DNA from: Chrysopilus asiliformis | Taxonomy: Eukaryota; Arthropoda; Insecta; Diptera; Rhagionidae | Assembly (NCBI GenBank): GCA_964034945.1 | Contig: OZ035962.1 | Coordinates: 69,082,274-69,146,273 of the forward strand | DNA: 64,000 bases | Direction: 5' to 3' | Shown here: positions 1-10,271 of the stretch, in pieces | Numbering within the stretch: the first letter of the stretch is position 1 | Layout: each line of letters starts with the position of its first letter | Program-made: the position numbers and the translations under genes | The notes under the pieces: generated by a model | The model's input: the letters and a program-made list of their open reading frames with translations, nothing else | The model's database searches: none | Told to the model about the DNA's origin: nothing

Positions 1-820
1 GTTCATATTTTTGAGCAAAAAAGTGTCCCAAACGTGTTCATACCGTCTGAACACCATATTTTTGTGTTCATACGTATGAACACAAGGCATATGAACACAT
101 TTGAACATACCGTGAGCAAACGTATGAACACGACCTGTTCATACCGTGTGAACACTATTTTGGGACCGTATGAGCCCAGTTTGTAAAATTCGGACGTATG
201 ATCACAGATATGAACACACTGTCACATTTGAACATGGGCTAAGTTTTCAACATGTTCAAATGTAAAATTTTGAGTCAAATTTGTACGTAAATTGATGTTT
301 TCTGGTTTTTATTTGGGTCTAGTAGGTTTTAGATTTGTGGCGTGGATGGCTCAGTCAGCTAAGTGCTTGCCTTGTGATCCAATGAGCAGTGGTTCAAATC
401 CCACTCAGGGTAAAATAATTCGATTCGAATTTGAACGTTTCTGTTCATGGACTTTAAAACACGGACCAGTTTGGTCTTCGCCTCCAAGCTCCTGGCATAT
501 AACACAAAAAAAAGTTTTCGACAGTTTTGTAATTTGTTGTGTTGTGTGCTCAAATGTTCTTAAAAATTGTTCATATCTGTAATTTGAACAAAATGTTCAT
601 ATCGTCTGAACAGTGGTTCATACGCGCAGAAAAATATGAACACAATGCATTTGAGCACATATGAACACACCTAAAAATTTGAAGCTTTGGGACAAAATGT
701 TCATATCGTGTGAACACCTTTCATATATTGTATGAACATATGAGCATTTGAAGCTTATAAGCAACATATGCGTATGTTCAGAAATATGAACAGTGATCAT
801 ATCGTGTGCACTTACCTTAA
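1..820. mobile_element. motif-dense TIR element, copy 1 (left end cut by window edge), interrupted by a SINE
   Basis: Over twenty copies of TGTTCA/TGAACA, many paired as short palindromes such as GTTCATACGTATGAAC, fill positions 1-300 and 560-800. The order of motifs matches the element at 12833-13564, and its right end (ATCATATCGTGTGCAC ... ACCTTAA) aligns with that element's terminal repeat. No coding sequence remains. A tRNA-derived SINE occupies 334-513. Superfamily unknown. Confidence 0.6.
334..513 (+). mobile_element. tRNA-derived SINE, copy 1
   Basis: A tRNA-like head (A box TGGCTCAGTCAG at about 347, B box GGTTCAAATCC at about 391) is followed by a body of about 100 bases and an A-rich tail at 506-513. 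The whole unit matches the reverse strand of 52536-52715, including body words CTCATGGACT-like, GGACCA and AAGCTCCTGGCAT. GTTTTAGA (326-333) and GTTTTCGA (514-521) may be an imperfect target duplication. The T-arm has an 8-base loop, so a functional tRNA is unlikely. Confidence 0.75.
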
Positions 821-1336
821 TTCTATTGGAATTTCTTGGGTTATAGGTGTTTAAAAAAATAATATAACAAAATGTTACATTATTTTTGTGGATGTTTTTA
901 CATCCAAATTCCCCTCAACATGTCAGGCATGGTTGCCCTGAAACCCTACTAGAAGCCTGTTGCTGGCACGAAAGCTGGCTCACCGTCATCAGAGCCCGCT
1001 TTACCAGCTTCGACGCGGGCTCACAGGATTTGGTGGAGTAAGACTAGATTTGAGTACCTACTTATAATCCGATTGTCACAGATCTTATACGAATTATAAG
1101 GGAAATATATATTTCCTAATACTTTCCTTAATTTCCCCTTTAGTGACGAAATTTCGATTTTATGATATCCACATAAGATTTCATTTTGAATCAACCATGA
1201 AATTTTGTCGGCGAGCTGACGACAAAAGTTAAATTCGATTCAACTTTTTACGGCGGCAAAGTTGGTCGGATGGTTTGTATACAGAAGCATAGGGTGATAT
1301 GAGTTTAAAATCTGAATTGTCGCCGAAAATATTCTG
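821..1336. other. no gene recognised
   Basis: Unique-looking AT-rich sequence with a less AT-rich patch at 920-1035. No ORF, repeat end or RNA signal that I can support. Confidence 0.4.
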
Positions 1337-1871
1337 GCCTTTAGGTGATGGTCCAATAAAAGCTTTTCTTGCTTCGCTTGCTTTACTTTGCTGAAACATT
1401 CGAGGCGTTCAAAGCAAGCAAAGCATATATAGACACAATGTACGCTTTGTTATGAGCGCTTTGATATCTGGCGATTTTGTTGATTTATATCATCTGAGTG
1501 AAAAAAAAAGTTTGTGCAAACATTTTAACAATAAAAATTAATTTATAAAGCAACTAAAATAATTGATAAAACAAGCATTTTGTTTGCTATCAGTGTTTTA
1601 TTTCATCGATTAGGTGAAAAACTGAATTGTCAGAACTGTCAAAGCGCCTAAAGTAGGCTACACATCTATCAGTTTTCCATCAGTTTTTGGGAAACTGATG
1701 GGAAACTGATTGGTGTCAACGTAAAATCAGATGACTGATGGACAACCACGAAAAAATTCGTGGGCAGATCAGTTTTTCGAACAAACCTGATACCCAACTG
1801 ATTGGTGTAAACGTTCGCGTCAGTCGCTTTGTATCGCATTAGAATAGAACCAAATATTTTTTTTTGAACTT

Positions 1872-2284
1872 AATGCAATAATAGTTGCGTTTTTTAATGT
1901 TCTAGAACACAGAACATTAAAAAAACGATCTAGAGTAAGTGGGAAATTTCATCGAGTTCGAATGGCAACTAACTTTACGTTGGTTACATAAGTAGGCCGT
2001 TACTGCTATATTTTCTTGATATAATCACGATTCGCTATCTCCCATGATTAAAACTATTTCACTGTCGAACAGAACCAACGAACCACCAACACAAAATCCT
2101 CAATTGAGAATAAAATGTCAGATTTATTATGTTGAAGTTAGCAGCATTTCATTACCGTACATTACCGTATAAAATTTCCCTTTGTTCCAAGCGCTGTTCG
2201 AGATGAAAAGGTGGTGCAGGATTTTGTATGGAAAGCTTGTTCTGAACTACTTCAGAACATTAAAAAAACGCAACTAATATTGCA
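1872..2284. mobile_element. small TIR element
   Basis: About 30 bases (TGCAATAATAGTTGCG then TTTTTTAATGTTCT) at 1872-1902 recur inverted at about 2254-2284 with few mismatches. The left end also folds on itself around AGAACAC (1906-1912). No ORF; possible AT or TA target. Confidence 0.5.
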
Positions 2285-2595
2285 TACATTGGCTGCGTTC
2301 AGACGAGGTTGAAACTGGTTGAAGTCAACCAAGTTACTCTGGGTGAAAAAACCTGCTTGCGTTCTCACGTAGTGTTTTTCAACTTTTGCGCTGCAGTGTA
2401 TTTACACATGCTATGTCAATGTGTGCGTGTAGCTAGAAAAATTTTGTGAACCCCCACCATTGAACTGAATGTGTGTATGTACCATTGAATGTGTGTATGT
2501 GTTTTCAACCAAGTTCACCCGGCCTAGCCAGCAGGTGAATTCCCCGCATACACCCGATAGCGTCTGGCCCGTAAAATCGAGTGGAAACTTGGTGA

Positions 2596-3082
2596 AGCCT
2601 CACCGTTTGTAACGCCAAGATCCCGTTATTACACACAAAAATGAATTACACCAGTGTGTTTAGAATAATAAAAAAAAATTGAATTTAGCATGTCCGTCCG
2701 TCTGTGGCGCGGATTGCGGGCGCACGGATTGAGCTAGAGACTTGAAATTTTGCGCAGATTGGTTTTTCGTAAAATGCAAGGCTAAGTTCGTTAATGGGCA
2801 AAAATGGACTATTAGAACGAAAACGTTTTTTGTGAATATCTCAAAAACGGTGCATCTTATCAAAAAAGTCCAAGTTATTTAGGATATGCTTCTACATAAA
2901 ACTCCATACATCAAAATCCTATTGGAATAAATTTTTAAAAAATCTTATTGAAAAGTTTGCCTTCAAAGTGGAATTTTGATACAACCGTCCACTTAAATCA
3001 CAACTTATTGAAAAGTTTGCCTTCAAAGTGGAATTTTGATACAACCGTCCACTTAATGGCAATTATAGCTTTTGTTAGGTTT
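2596..3082 (+). mobile_element. Helentron-type (DINE-1/mini-me-like) non-autonomous element, copy A, 5' end missing
   Basis: It shares with the other copies GTTTGTAACGCCAAGATCCC, the ATTGAGCTAGAGACTTGAAA core block, the NAATGGGCAAAAATGG block and the end GGCAATTATAGCTTTTGTTA. The TATACCC palindrome at the 5' end is absent and the (GTCY)n tract is reduced to one short run. A 60-base unit is tandemly duplicated at 2944-2996 and 3004-3056 (53 identical bases), and the 3' hairpin is partly lost. Confidence 0.75.
2944..3056. repeat. 60-base tandem duplication inside Helentron-type copy A
   Basis: The 53 bases 2944-2996 and 3004-3056 are identical and offset by 60. Other copies of the element have this block once. 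Confidence 0.9.
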
Positions 3083-3100
3083 ATTAACTAAGTATTATAT

Positions 3101-3344
3101 GAGGCGTTAAAAGCTAGAGTGGACCAACCCACATATCGAAATCGTGAATTTTTTTGTGTTTGAATCACTATTGCGAGTGAGTTTCTAGATAAAAATGTTT
3201 GTATGCACAAAAGAACATTTCAACATTGAGTAATAAAGTCCACAAAATTTTTTTTCCAAAAATTTACAGTAAATAATAGTACAGAGTGGAAAAGCTTCAA
3301 AAACTCGATTTTGTGGGTTGGTCCACTCTAGCTTTTAACGCCTC
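3101..3344 (+). mobile_element. GAGGCGTTAAAAGC-type MITE, copy 1
   Basis: 244 bases with a near-perfect TIR of about 28 bases beginning GAGGCGTTAAAAGCTAGAGT, flanked by ATAT on both sides (3097-3100, 3345-3348). It is the same family as 40702-40946 in opposite orientation. No ORF. Confidence 0.85.
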
Positions 3345-3802
3345 ATATGTCCCTTTTGTTCAAGAATTGAGTGCGTTTAGTCACCCAGTGAAAAATTATT
3401 AAGGCATTATCGCTAAGGTGTCTTTAAGACATGAGACAAATAATATAAAAGCCTCCAAATTAAAATGAGATGGAAGGAAAAACGCGCCTTTTATGCGTGT
3501 GTTGGAAAAGTGAACTAAAAAAGTTATTTTTTGTTGAAGTTTTGTGTTGGCTATCAAGAGAATTTAAACGACTCGGTAAATATTTTTATAGAAAAAGTAA
3601 TAGATTAAGGCTTAAAGATCGTTTTAATAAAGAAATTTTTACCATCTAAGCAATCAGCGCCATCACCGGGGAAAAAACATCTACTATTAATGTTGCCTTA
3701 GTTGTAAGGCCTTATATACGCGAAAATGGCCTATACAAAACTAAGGTAAAAAAATAAGGTAAAGATAATGCATTAAGATAATGCCTTTATAATGCCTTAA
3801 TA

Positions 3803-3945
3803 AAGTCCGTAACAGATTGACCGGCAGTAGCAGTGGCAGCAAAATGTTCTGATTGGCTGAAATCCGACAACATGTCGGATTTCAGCCAATCAGAACATTT
3901 TGCTGCCACTGCTACTGCTACTGCCGGTCAATCTGTTACGGACTT
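3803..3945. repeat. near-perfect long foldback hairpin
   Basis: Arms of about 68 bases, AAGTCCGTAACAGATTGACC onward and its reverse complement, meet at CCGACAACATGTCGG around 3864-3878. The right arm has one extra TGCTAC unit. The near identity suggests recent origin or ongoing arm correction. Confidence 0.9.
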
Positions 3946-5124
3946 AAGACATTTTTTGTTCACTGGACAGTCACTTTTTCATAGGGAATGCCTAAAGTAC
4001 TTAAATATTTTAGATAAAGAGTCTGAATGATTACATATTACATATTTTTTAATTTTCCCCAGATAAATGAAATTTTCAAATCTAGAAATTAACTTTCTTT
4101 GTAGCACGTTTTTTATATGGCGAAAAAGGTAGTGTTTTGGGTTTTGTAAGTAGTGTTAGGTCAAATTATGTCGAAATAGTAGTGTAAAACTACGATAGTA
4201 GTGTAAACGGGATCCCTGGGTGTAGCCTACTTTAAGCAAAGCGTCTAATTGAGAATTGCTGAAATCGAAGCCTTGCTTGCTTCGCTTTGCTTTAAGCCAG
4301 CGGGCTTCGGCCATGTGCACCAAGGGCATTTTCGAGGCTCAAATTGCCCTGCTATCCATCGATTCTTCATGCTACCCGTTTCATTCTGGCTTGTACGAAA
4401 ACTGCATACATACGCATATGAAAGAAATAATCTGTTTCACCTTGCATATAACCCGTTCTGCTTCCACTTGTGCATTTTACATACCATGGAGCTTTGCTGA
4501 GCTCTAAGTAAGGCCATTTATGCGAGAGATTTTTATTAGCTCCAGTTGTCATTAGGACATTGACTGAAGCGGTGGTGTATTTCACACTGCTGAAAATCAT
4601 GAAAAATTTAACACTGTTGAAAATCATGAAGCGTTCTGTCTCAAAAGACGACACGAATTTTGAACATGATTGTTTTCTTATTCGGTGTGATAACACAATG
4701 CAATGTTTACTATGATTTCAGGAAATTAAAACAATAAAAAAATACAATTTATATAGGCATTTTCAGTCGTTTCATAAAATATCAATTGATCAAATTAATG
4801 TTTCTGGTTTTATGAAATTATTTTTATTTTCCGATTGTAATTCGAAAATTTCATATAAAAGTTTTTCATTATCAAACCTTTTTTTAACGTAAAGTAAAAC
4901 AATTAACAGTGTGTCAAAACCAAAAATAATGAAAAAGAGCTTTCAACAAAGTTTGAACTAGGCTCGGAGAGCAAGCCATATAAACAAGTAAATCGCTTGT
5001 CAGTGGTAGTGGATGCCCGAGAACTTTCAAAGCTTTCCTGGCCCTGCTTTAAGCTCTTCTGTATTGAGCCAGCTCCCATAAGGAAACACGAAGTTCAATT
5101 CAGCTGTCAAAGCGAGTAAAGCGT

Positions 5125-5700
5125 CGTTGTCATTGATCAAGTTACTTGAATCAAGTAGTCGTACATGCACGATATTTGACGTTGTGTACGTCGCACGCAT
5201 ATGTGTTAGTTTCTGACAAATAAACTTGATTCAAAGTAGACGGCATTCCTACTTTTGTTTCAACTTGATTCCAACACATGCTCATAAAAGCGTGGGGAAA
5301 CGAAGCAGTTCTATATGTGTATGTTTAAATTCATTTTGTTTTCTGTTTTCGCTGGAGAAGGTTGCCTACTTTTGTGATGCATGACTGCAATATTTTCTTT
5401 ATTTTTAACTTTTTTGTAGTGCGCATTTTTCCAAAGGTTTAGATCTAGTAAAAAAGTTTCACTGCCTAATGCCAAAACAAACACAATTGTCACAAATCTT
5501 CGTACAACACAATTTAAGGTTAAATTTAATGTAGCGATTTATTTCCTCAGAAAATTTTAGGTTATGTTTTCGGCCAGATGTCAATTTTACTTGCAAGAGC
5601 TACTTGATACGTGTGCATGGCACACGTATGGGAATGTAGAATGTAGCGGAATGTTGCTGAATTATCTACTTGCAATCAAGTAACTTGCATAATGACAACG
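5125..5700. mobile_element. TIR element nested in the outer element
   Basis: CGTTGTCATT.ATCAAGTTACTTGA at the left recurs inverted at the right end, ending AATGACAACG at 5700, over about 35 bases. 576 bases, no coding capacity. Target duplication not clear. Confidence 0.55.
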
Positions 5701-5752
5701 GCGCTTAAAGCAAGCGAAGCAAGCAAAGCTTTTATTGGGCCCTCACCTTTAA

Positions 5753-6580
5753 AGCCTGAGTTACATTGCGACGACAAGGCGACACGAGACGTCGACGAGA
5801 GTCGCGCGACATTGTCGTTATCGTCATCCAAGTTACATTACCAGAGCTGCGAGTACGCGACAAACAATCCCATAACCTAACAAATTTTTTTGAAAGTAAA
5901 AGATGAGAGTGTAGAAAGTAAAGAAAATATTGTTATATGCATTATAAAAACAATTTAATTTAAATTTTTAATTTTTTCCAATTCATTTGTGATTGATTTT
6001 CAAAGAATTTATATTGTTTCTTGTCAAAATATGGTGCCTCTTGACCATTTGCTCCCTTGATTTTTTTTATGCTTCTTTGGAATTGGTCTCTTAGTGACTT
6101 CCATGCCATTTTACAAGTTTTGTCTAAATTCAAACCATTATAAAACCAAAATTTATTAAATTTATTAATAACATTACCGTCAGAATTTATTTGCTTCGCA
6201 ATTTCAAGCCACACACCATCTCTCCACTCGTTGTTTTTATAGAGTTTGCTCCGTTTATCACATATTTCGGGTTTATTTTTCACTAAATTAATCATTTTGT
6301 CCAATTGCTCGCTCGATAATTTATGCATTTTGATAAAATTGCCAATTTTTCACCAAAAGAGAGCAACTCAAACACAATTAACCTAACCAAACATTTCAAC
6401 TGTCATCACATGTCGTCGCGACAAAAGTTCAATTTTTCGAACTTTGGTGGCGTTGTCGTGTCGCTGTCGTCGCAATGTAATCATTTCAATACAAAAGCAT
6501 ACATTGAAAATTACTTTGACAACTCCGACGAGTCTCGTCGACGTCTCGTGTCGCCTTGTCGTCGCAATGTAACTCAGACT
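5753..6580 (-). mobile_element. PIF/Harbinger-type element carrying only the MADF ORF
   Basis: The TIR of about 48 bases starts AG(C/T)CTGAGTTACATTGCG and has a single mismatch. TAA flanks both sides (5750-5752 and 6581-6583), the TWA target typical of PIF/Harbinger. At 828 bases it is too short for a transposase and carries one minus-strand ORF with a MADF-like domain, the DNA-binding partner class found in this superfamily. Confidence 0.8.
5960..6328 (-). CDS. MADF (Myb/SANT-like) domain ORF of Harbinger-type element
   Basis: The 122-residue ORF starts with ATG at 6328. Residues 1-90 fit the MADF pattern: L-I-x-L-V near 13-17, P20-E-I, Y30, W35-R-D, V39-W-L-E-I-A, C72 and M74-A-W-K-S-L-R-D-Q-F. 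In PIF/Harbinger elements a Myb/SANT-like protein binds the element ends and helps the transposase enter the nucleus. The partner DDE transposase is absent here. The ORF is intact, but whether it is expressed cannot be judged. The short lysine-rich tail lacks a BESS motif. Confidence 0.7.
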   Translation of the reverse strand: MHKLSSEQLDKMINLVKNKPEICDKRSKLYKNNEWRDGVWLEIAKQINSDGNVINKFNKFWFYNGLNLDKTCKMAWKSLRDQFQRSIKKIKGANGQEAPYFDKKQYKFFENQSQMNWKKLKI

Positions 6581-6583
6581 TAA

Positions 6584-8884
6584 GTTATTATCAATTTTTT
6601 ATAAATCGAAGTATGTTTTTCTTCAAAGTATTGTATTTTTCGAGTGTGGCTTACGTAATTTAATTTAGTATGTCAAATAAAATTATTGCAATGTTGAAGC
6701 TGTGTGGTTTAATTAGGTTTCTCGGGACCGGCTTATACAGGTTTCACTGCATATGATTCTCATATAAAATATTACAAAATATTTATTTACCGCCAACTCT
6801 CACCTGAATTAAAGAAGGGTTCTTTTGCCTTTAGTCAAATTTCTGTAGCGTTTAATAAATTATAACACTAAATGGAAAAGTCTGGGCCAAATTAAATAGT
6901 CTGGTTTCCCGGACGGCGCCGGGACAACATGCCTAAAACCGGGATTGTCCCGGTATGGCCCCCTAATGTTGGTTGAAGCCGAATGTTTAATCGGACTCTC
7001 AAAATACATTTTGGCACGTAAAATAATAACAAAGTTATGTAGTAGTTGCATGAAATTATCTCTACATATATCAGAAAAAAGAATTCTAGCAAAAAAAAAA
7101 CTGTATAACGGGAAACTATGTTTTGTTATGGACAGAAACCTTTTTTGTTTCACAAATTTCCAATTAGAATCGGGAATTTGTTCTAAAAACCTGTTGTATA
7201 AAGAATTGCACTATTTCGCGCATAATCGGACTAACTATAAAAAATCCTTCTGACACGGCATCTGTACCTGCGAAAAAAGAAGAATTGGATTGCTGCACGC
7301 GAAAACTGGTTTCGATTGAAAGACTTGATCTTCGAAAGTCTATTCGTGCGGAACAAGGTCCACATTTAAAATATATGTGTAGAGAAATATATAAGATAAA
7401 TAAAATAAATTAAGCAAAAAAAAGCACCCGCCAAAGAGCACAGACTCCTATATTTACACTAGTAACAAGAAAGCTATACGGTCTTCTTAGACATCTACTC
7501 GCGTTTTCGTAAATCAGACTACCTTACAAAAAGTATTTTTGCAGACTGCCCATAGATCAGCGAATAACATTCGCGATCACCAATACGACGAGTATAAATA
7601 AATAACTTTAAATTTGGATTAGACCACAATGATTCCAACTATCTTAACATGCTCTCCATCTAAATAAAACTGGAATTCTTAGCAGCCGCGATGATTCTCT
7701 TGTGTGCATATCTAAGATTTTGATATATGATCGCGAATAGTAGTTGGATGTGTGCGGACAAGTTTCATATATTGATCTTATACAAATCAAATACATGCAA
7801 GTGATTTTAAGCAGCTCAAAGATAAGTTTAATTTATGAAATGTAAAAACCTCAATTTGTAACAGAGATGCAGAACTGTTTTCATTATGATTATCAAAATA
7901 ATAAGATAGATAATTATGGAAAATGGACACATTTTCATCCAAAATCACAGATGAATCGTTCAATTCGATTTAGACTTTCGCAATTGAACTGAATTGTCTA
8001 ATATAGTGATGGAAGATTTGATTACTTTCACTACCCGAAAGGGAGTCGATACTTAAACGGAAGTAACGATTTCCAAGTAATCGTTACTTAGTAATTAAAT
8101 CATCAATTTTTCACACCCGATGTTTTTCACTAAACGTGGTTTAAATCAACCAAATGGCAAACACGCCAAAAATACATATCCGAAAACGTCAGTAAAACGG
8201 GGAATTTTTTAAAGGCTATAGCCGGGTAAGCATGTGAAATCGGCTCCTACTCCGATTTGGCTGAAATTTTTTTGGAAGTAGCTTATCATGAATCTTAAAT
8301 CGTGGCAAATTTCATACTTTTGAGATTTTTTTTTTTTATTTTAAAAATTTCGATTTTATGTATGTCCGATTTTTCTGAAATGTTACTATGTAGCCAAGGT
8401 TCATCATTAAGAAAAATATGATCATCTCCGGGCGATGGTTTCCCCGAAAAAAAAAAATTACTTGATTTTTCAGAAAATTTTTATCTTATGTTCTAGGTTG
8501 CTCCGATTTGTGGACTACATATTTTTTTCAAATTTTGTGATTTGCTTATTACCACTAAACTGATTTGCTTATTAACACTAGAGCTTGATTCTACCATAGA
8601 TAAAACACTAAGATATCGCAAGTCTAACGAAGAAAAGGGGCTATTTTTATAAATCAGTGAACTTTCAAATTTTCCAAAAGCTTCCAGCCAGTACCGAAGA
8701 AAGCTTTGAAGCACGTTTGTGTCGGTGCACTTGAAATAATGGACTTCATGTTTGTGTGTGTGCATCGGCCACCGACCAATGTTGAATAAATAAAATATCG
8801 AATTTTGCATTGCGTATGAATTTTGTCAAAAATAACTCCATATCCAGATTTGCCTACAATGGGTTTTCCTAGAAATCGTCAATA
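6584..8884. other. no gene recognised
   Basis: AT-rich sequence with many stop codons. The short ORFs around 6860-7250 and 8493-8810 match no domain I know and overlap each other on opposite strands. No clear repeat ends. Confidence 0.4.
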
Positions 8885-8985
8885 AATAAATTCTCTATGT
8901 TACTCTTTCGCGGAAAAACTACCGAGCCGATTGACCTGAAATTCGGCATAGATGCTCGCCGGGGGTCCATCTCTAACATATCCCT
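8885..8985 (-). repeat. fragment of dispersed 'caatcggttcag...gcgaaag' repeat
   Basis: Reverse complement of the block at about 42090-42140 (accession of the words ATCTATGCC, AAATTTCAGG, CAATCGG and CGCGAAAG). Truncated; class unresolved. Confidence 0.5.
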
Positions 8986-9408
8986 ATTTAAAAGTATCCC
9001 GTTTCACGAACCGCTAAACTATTTAATTTATACCCAACTGCATTTTGTTTTCCTAGGTTTTGTTTCCTAGCTTTTGTTTCTCTAGGTTTTTTGCAAAGCC
9101 AGGTCCAAATTCTAGTACCAAACAATGCGAAAACTCACTTAATCGGTTTTCCCACGCAAAAATCTTTCTCACTTGACAATCACAATACCGCTGCTGATAC
9201 CTTGACGCAGAGTGAAAGGGTTGCCAATGTTCTCGCCGGGCGTCCATGTGGTAGTAACTCTCGAAGTCAATTCTTCGTCTAATTTTTATGTACCACTTAT
9301 GCATTTCATCTGCACAGACTACGAACCCTAGTTTTCCCCATTCAGTTTTTCGATTTATACAGGGAATTCATGGTGCAACGAAGAAAAGTCCTTAACAACG
9401 AATGTTAA

Positions 9409-9693
9409 CCCGTTCGGTACATGTTTTTTTCTATGGGCGTTAAAAATTCTCTCTATACAAATTAATGATATTTAAGCTATTAGTATTCATTTAAAACCAA
9501 AAAAAACATCAAAATTTTTTATTTTTTACAAATACGTCCACTGTAGTCCAGCTTTTTACTCAAAAAATCAAAATTGGGTCACAAATACACTTAAAGGTGC
9601 ACTGAATAAGAATAGAGTGTTGAAAATAAATAAATAATAAGTCAATTCAAATTTTTAACTGCGTTGCCATATGGCATTAAAATACCGAATGGG
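9409..9693. mobile_element. piggyBac-like MITE
   Basis: 285 bases flanked by TTAA (9405-9408 and 9694-9697) with short TIRs CCC(G/A)TTCGGTA. TTAA targets and CCC-starting ends are typical of piggyBac. No ORF. Confidence 0.65.
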
Positions 9694-9938
9694 TTAACAA
9701 ATAACTGGCTCCTGACAACGAATGTTGTTAAAAAAAAGAAACAATGGTTTAATCATTAATCCGAAAAGTTCTAATAATTTTTTCCCCATAAACTAATGGC
9801 GACGTTGTGGGCCCATAACCTATCAAAATATTGACCAGACTTAAAAATAAGACGGAATAATTACTATATTTTGCGGTATCTGAACATTGAATGAACATTG
9901 AACTAGAAAAATAATTTCTATGAAACAGTTAGTACATT

Positions 9939-10263
9939 AGATCCAGCGTAGGCCAATGGGTAAAGTAGTAATCCGTAATCCGGAGGTTGATAGTTCGATT
10001 CCCGACAGTGGCACGCTGCTTTTCAAGTCCACTCAACTTTCTTTACGAAAAAGGGAGTGATAGTTGCCACTTAGTGTTAACGACATCATCGGTCTAGATT
10101 GCTATCACGGCCTCTGCTGTTAATGTGTAGCAACGTAAAAACCTTACAAATCCATGGATCGCAATCTATGTAAAACTGTAGGTGCGAAGCAGGCAAGAAA
10201 TTGTTATGAAACCTCAATTGAGGAGGCCCAGGCTCTTCGAAAGAAGTAGCACCGAGGATGATG
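9939..10263 (+). mobile_element. second tRNA-derived SINE family member
   Basis: An A-box-like TAGGCCAATGGG (about 9949) and B-box AGTTCGATTCCC (about 9992) head a body of about 250 bases ending in GATGATG. AGTTAGTACATT at 9927-9938 is repeated after the tail as AGTTAGTA (10264-10271) plus CATT (11179-11182), with a mariner inserted between. Removing the mariner restores a 12-base target duplication, strong evidence for retroposition. Confidence 0.75.
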
Positions 10264-10271
10264 AGTTAGTA

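Larger units (their letters stand above)
1647..4236. mobile_element. TIR element nested in the outer element
   Basis: A 17-base terminal inverted repeat, C(C/T)TAAAGTAGGCTACAC, lies at 1647-1663 and 4236-4220. It is flanked by CAAAGCG on both sides (1640-1646 and 4237-4243), read as a 7-base or decayed 8-base target duplication. It contains the smaller elements listed for 1872-3945. No transposase recognised. Confidence 0.6.
1337..5752. mobile_element. outer TIR element of about 4.4 kb hosting many insertions
   Basis: The left end (1344-1388, AGGTGA.GG.CCAATAAAAGC then CTTGCTTCGCTTGCTTTA) is repeated inverted at 5705-5748 with only a few mismatches over about 45 bases. AAAGC words recur near both ends and again around 4230-4300 and 5030-5120. 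Inside lie 1647-4236 and 5125-5700. Target duplication not clear, because a Harbinger-type element adjoins the right end. No transposase found. Confidence 0.6.

Noticed and set aside
338..410. Functional tRNA gene on the plus strand
   Set aside because: Good A and B boxes, but the T-arm loop is 8 bases, the anticodon stem pairs poorly and the segment continues into a SINE body found twice.
3833..4030. 65-codon ORF across the foldback
   Set aside because: It simply translates the hairpin arms.
6945..7253. 102-codon plus-strand ORF
   Set aside because: Overlaps minus-strand ORFs of similar length, no domain, AT-driven composition.
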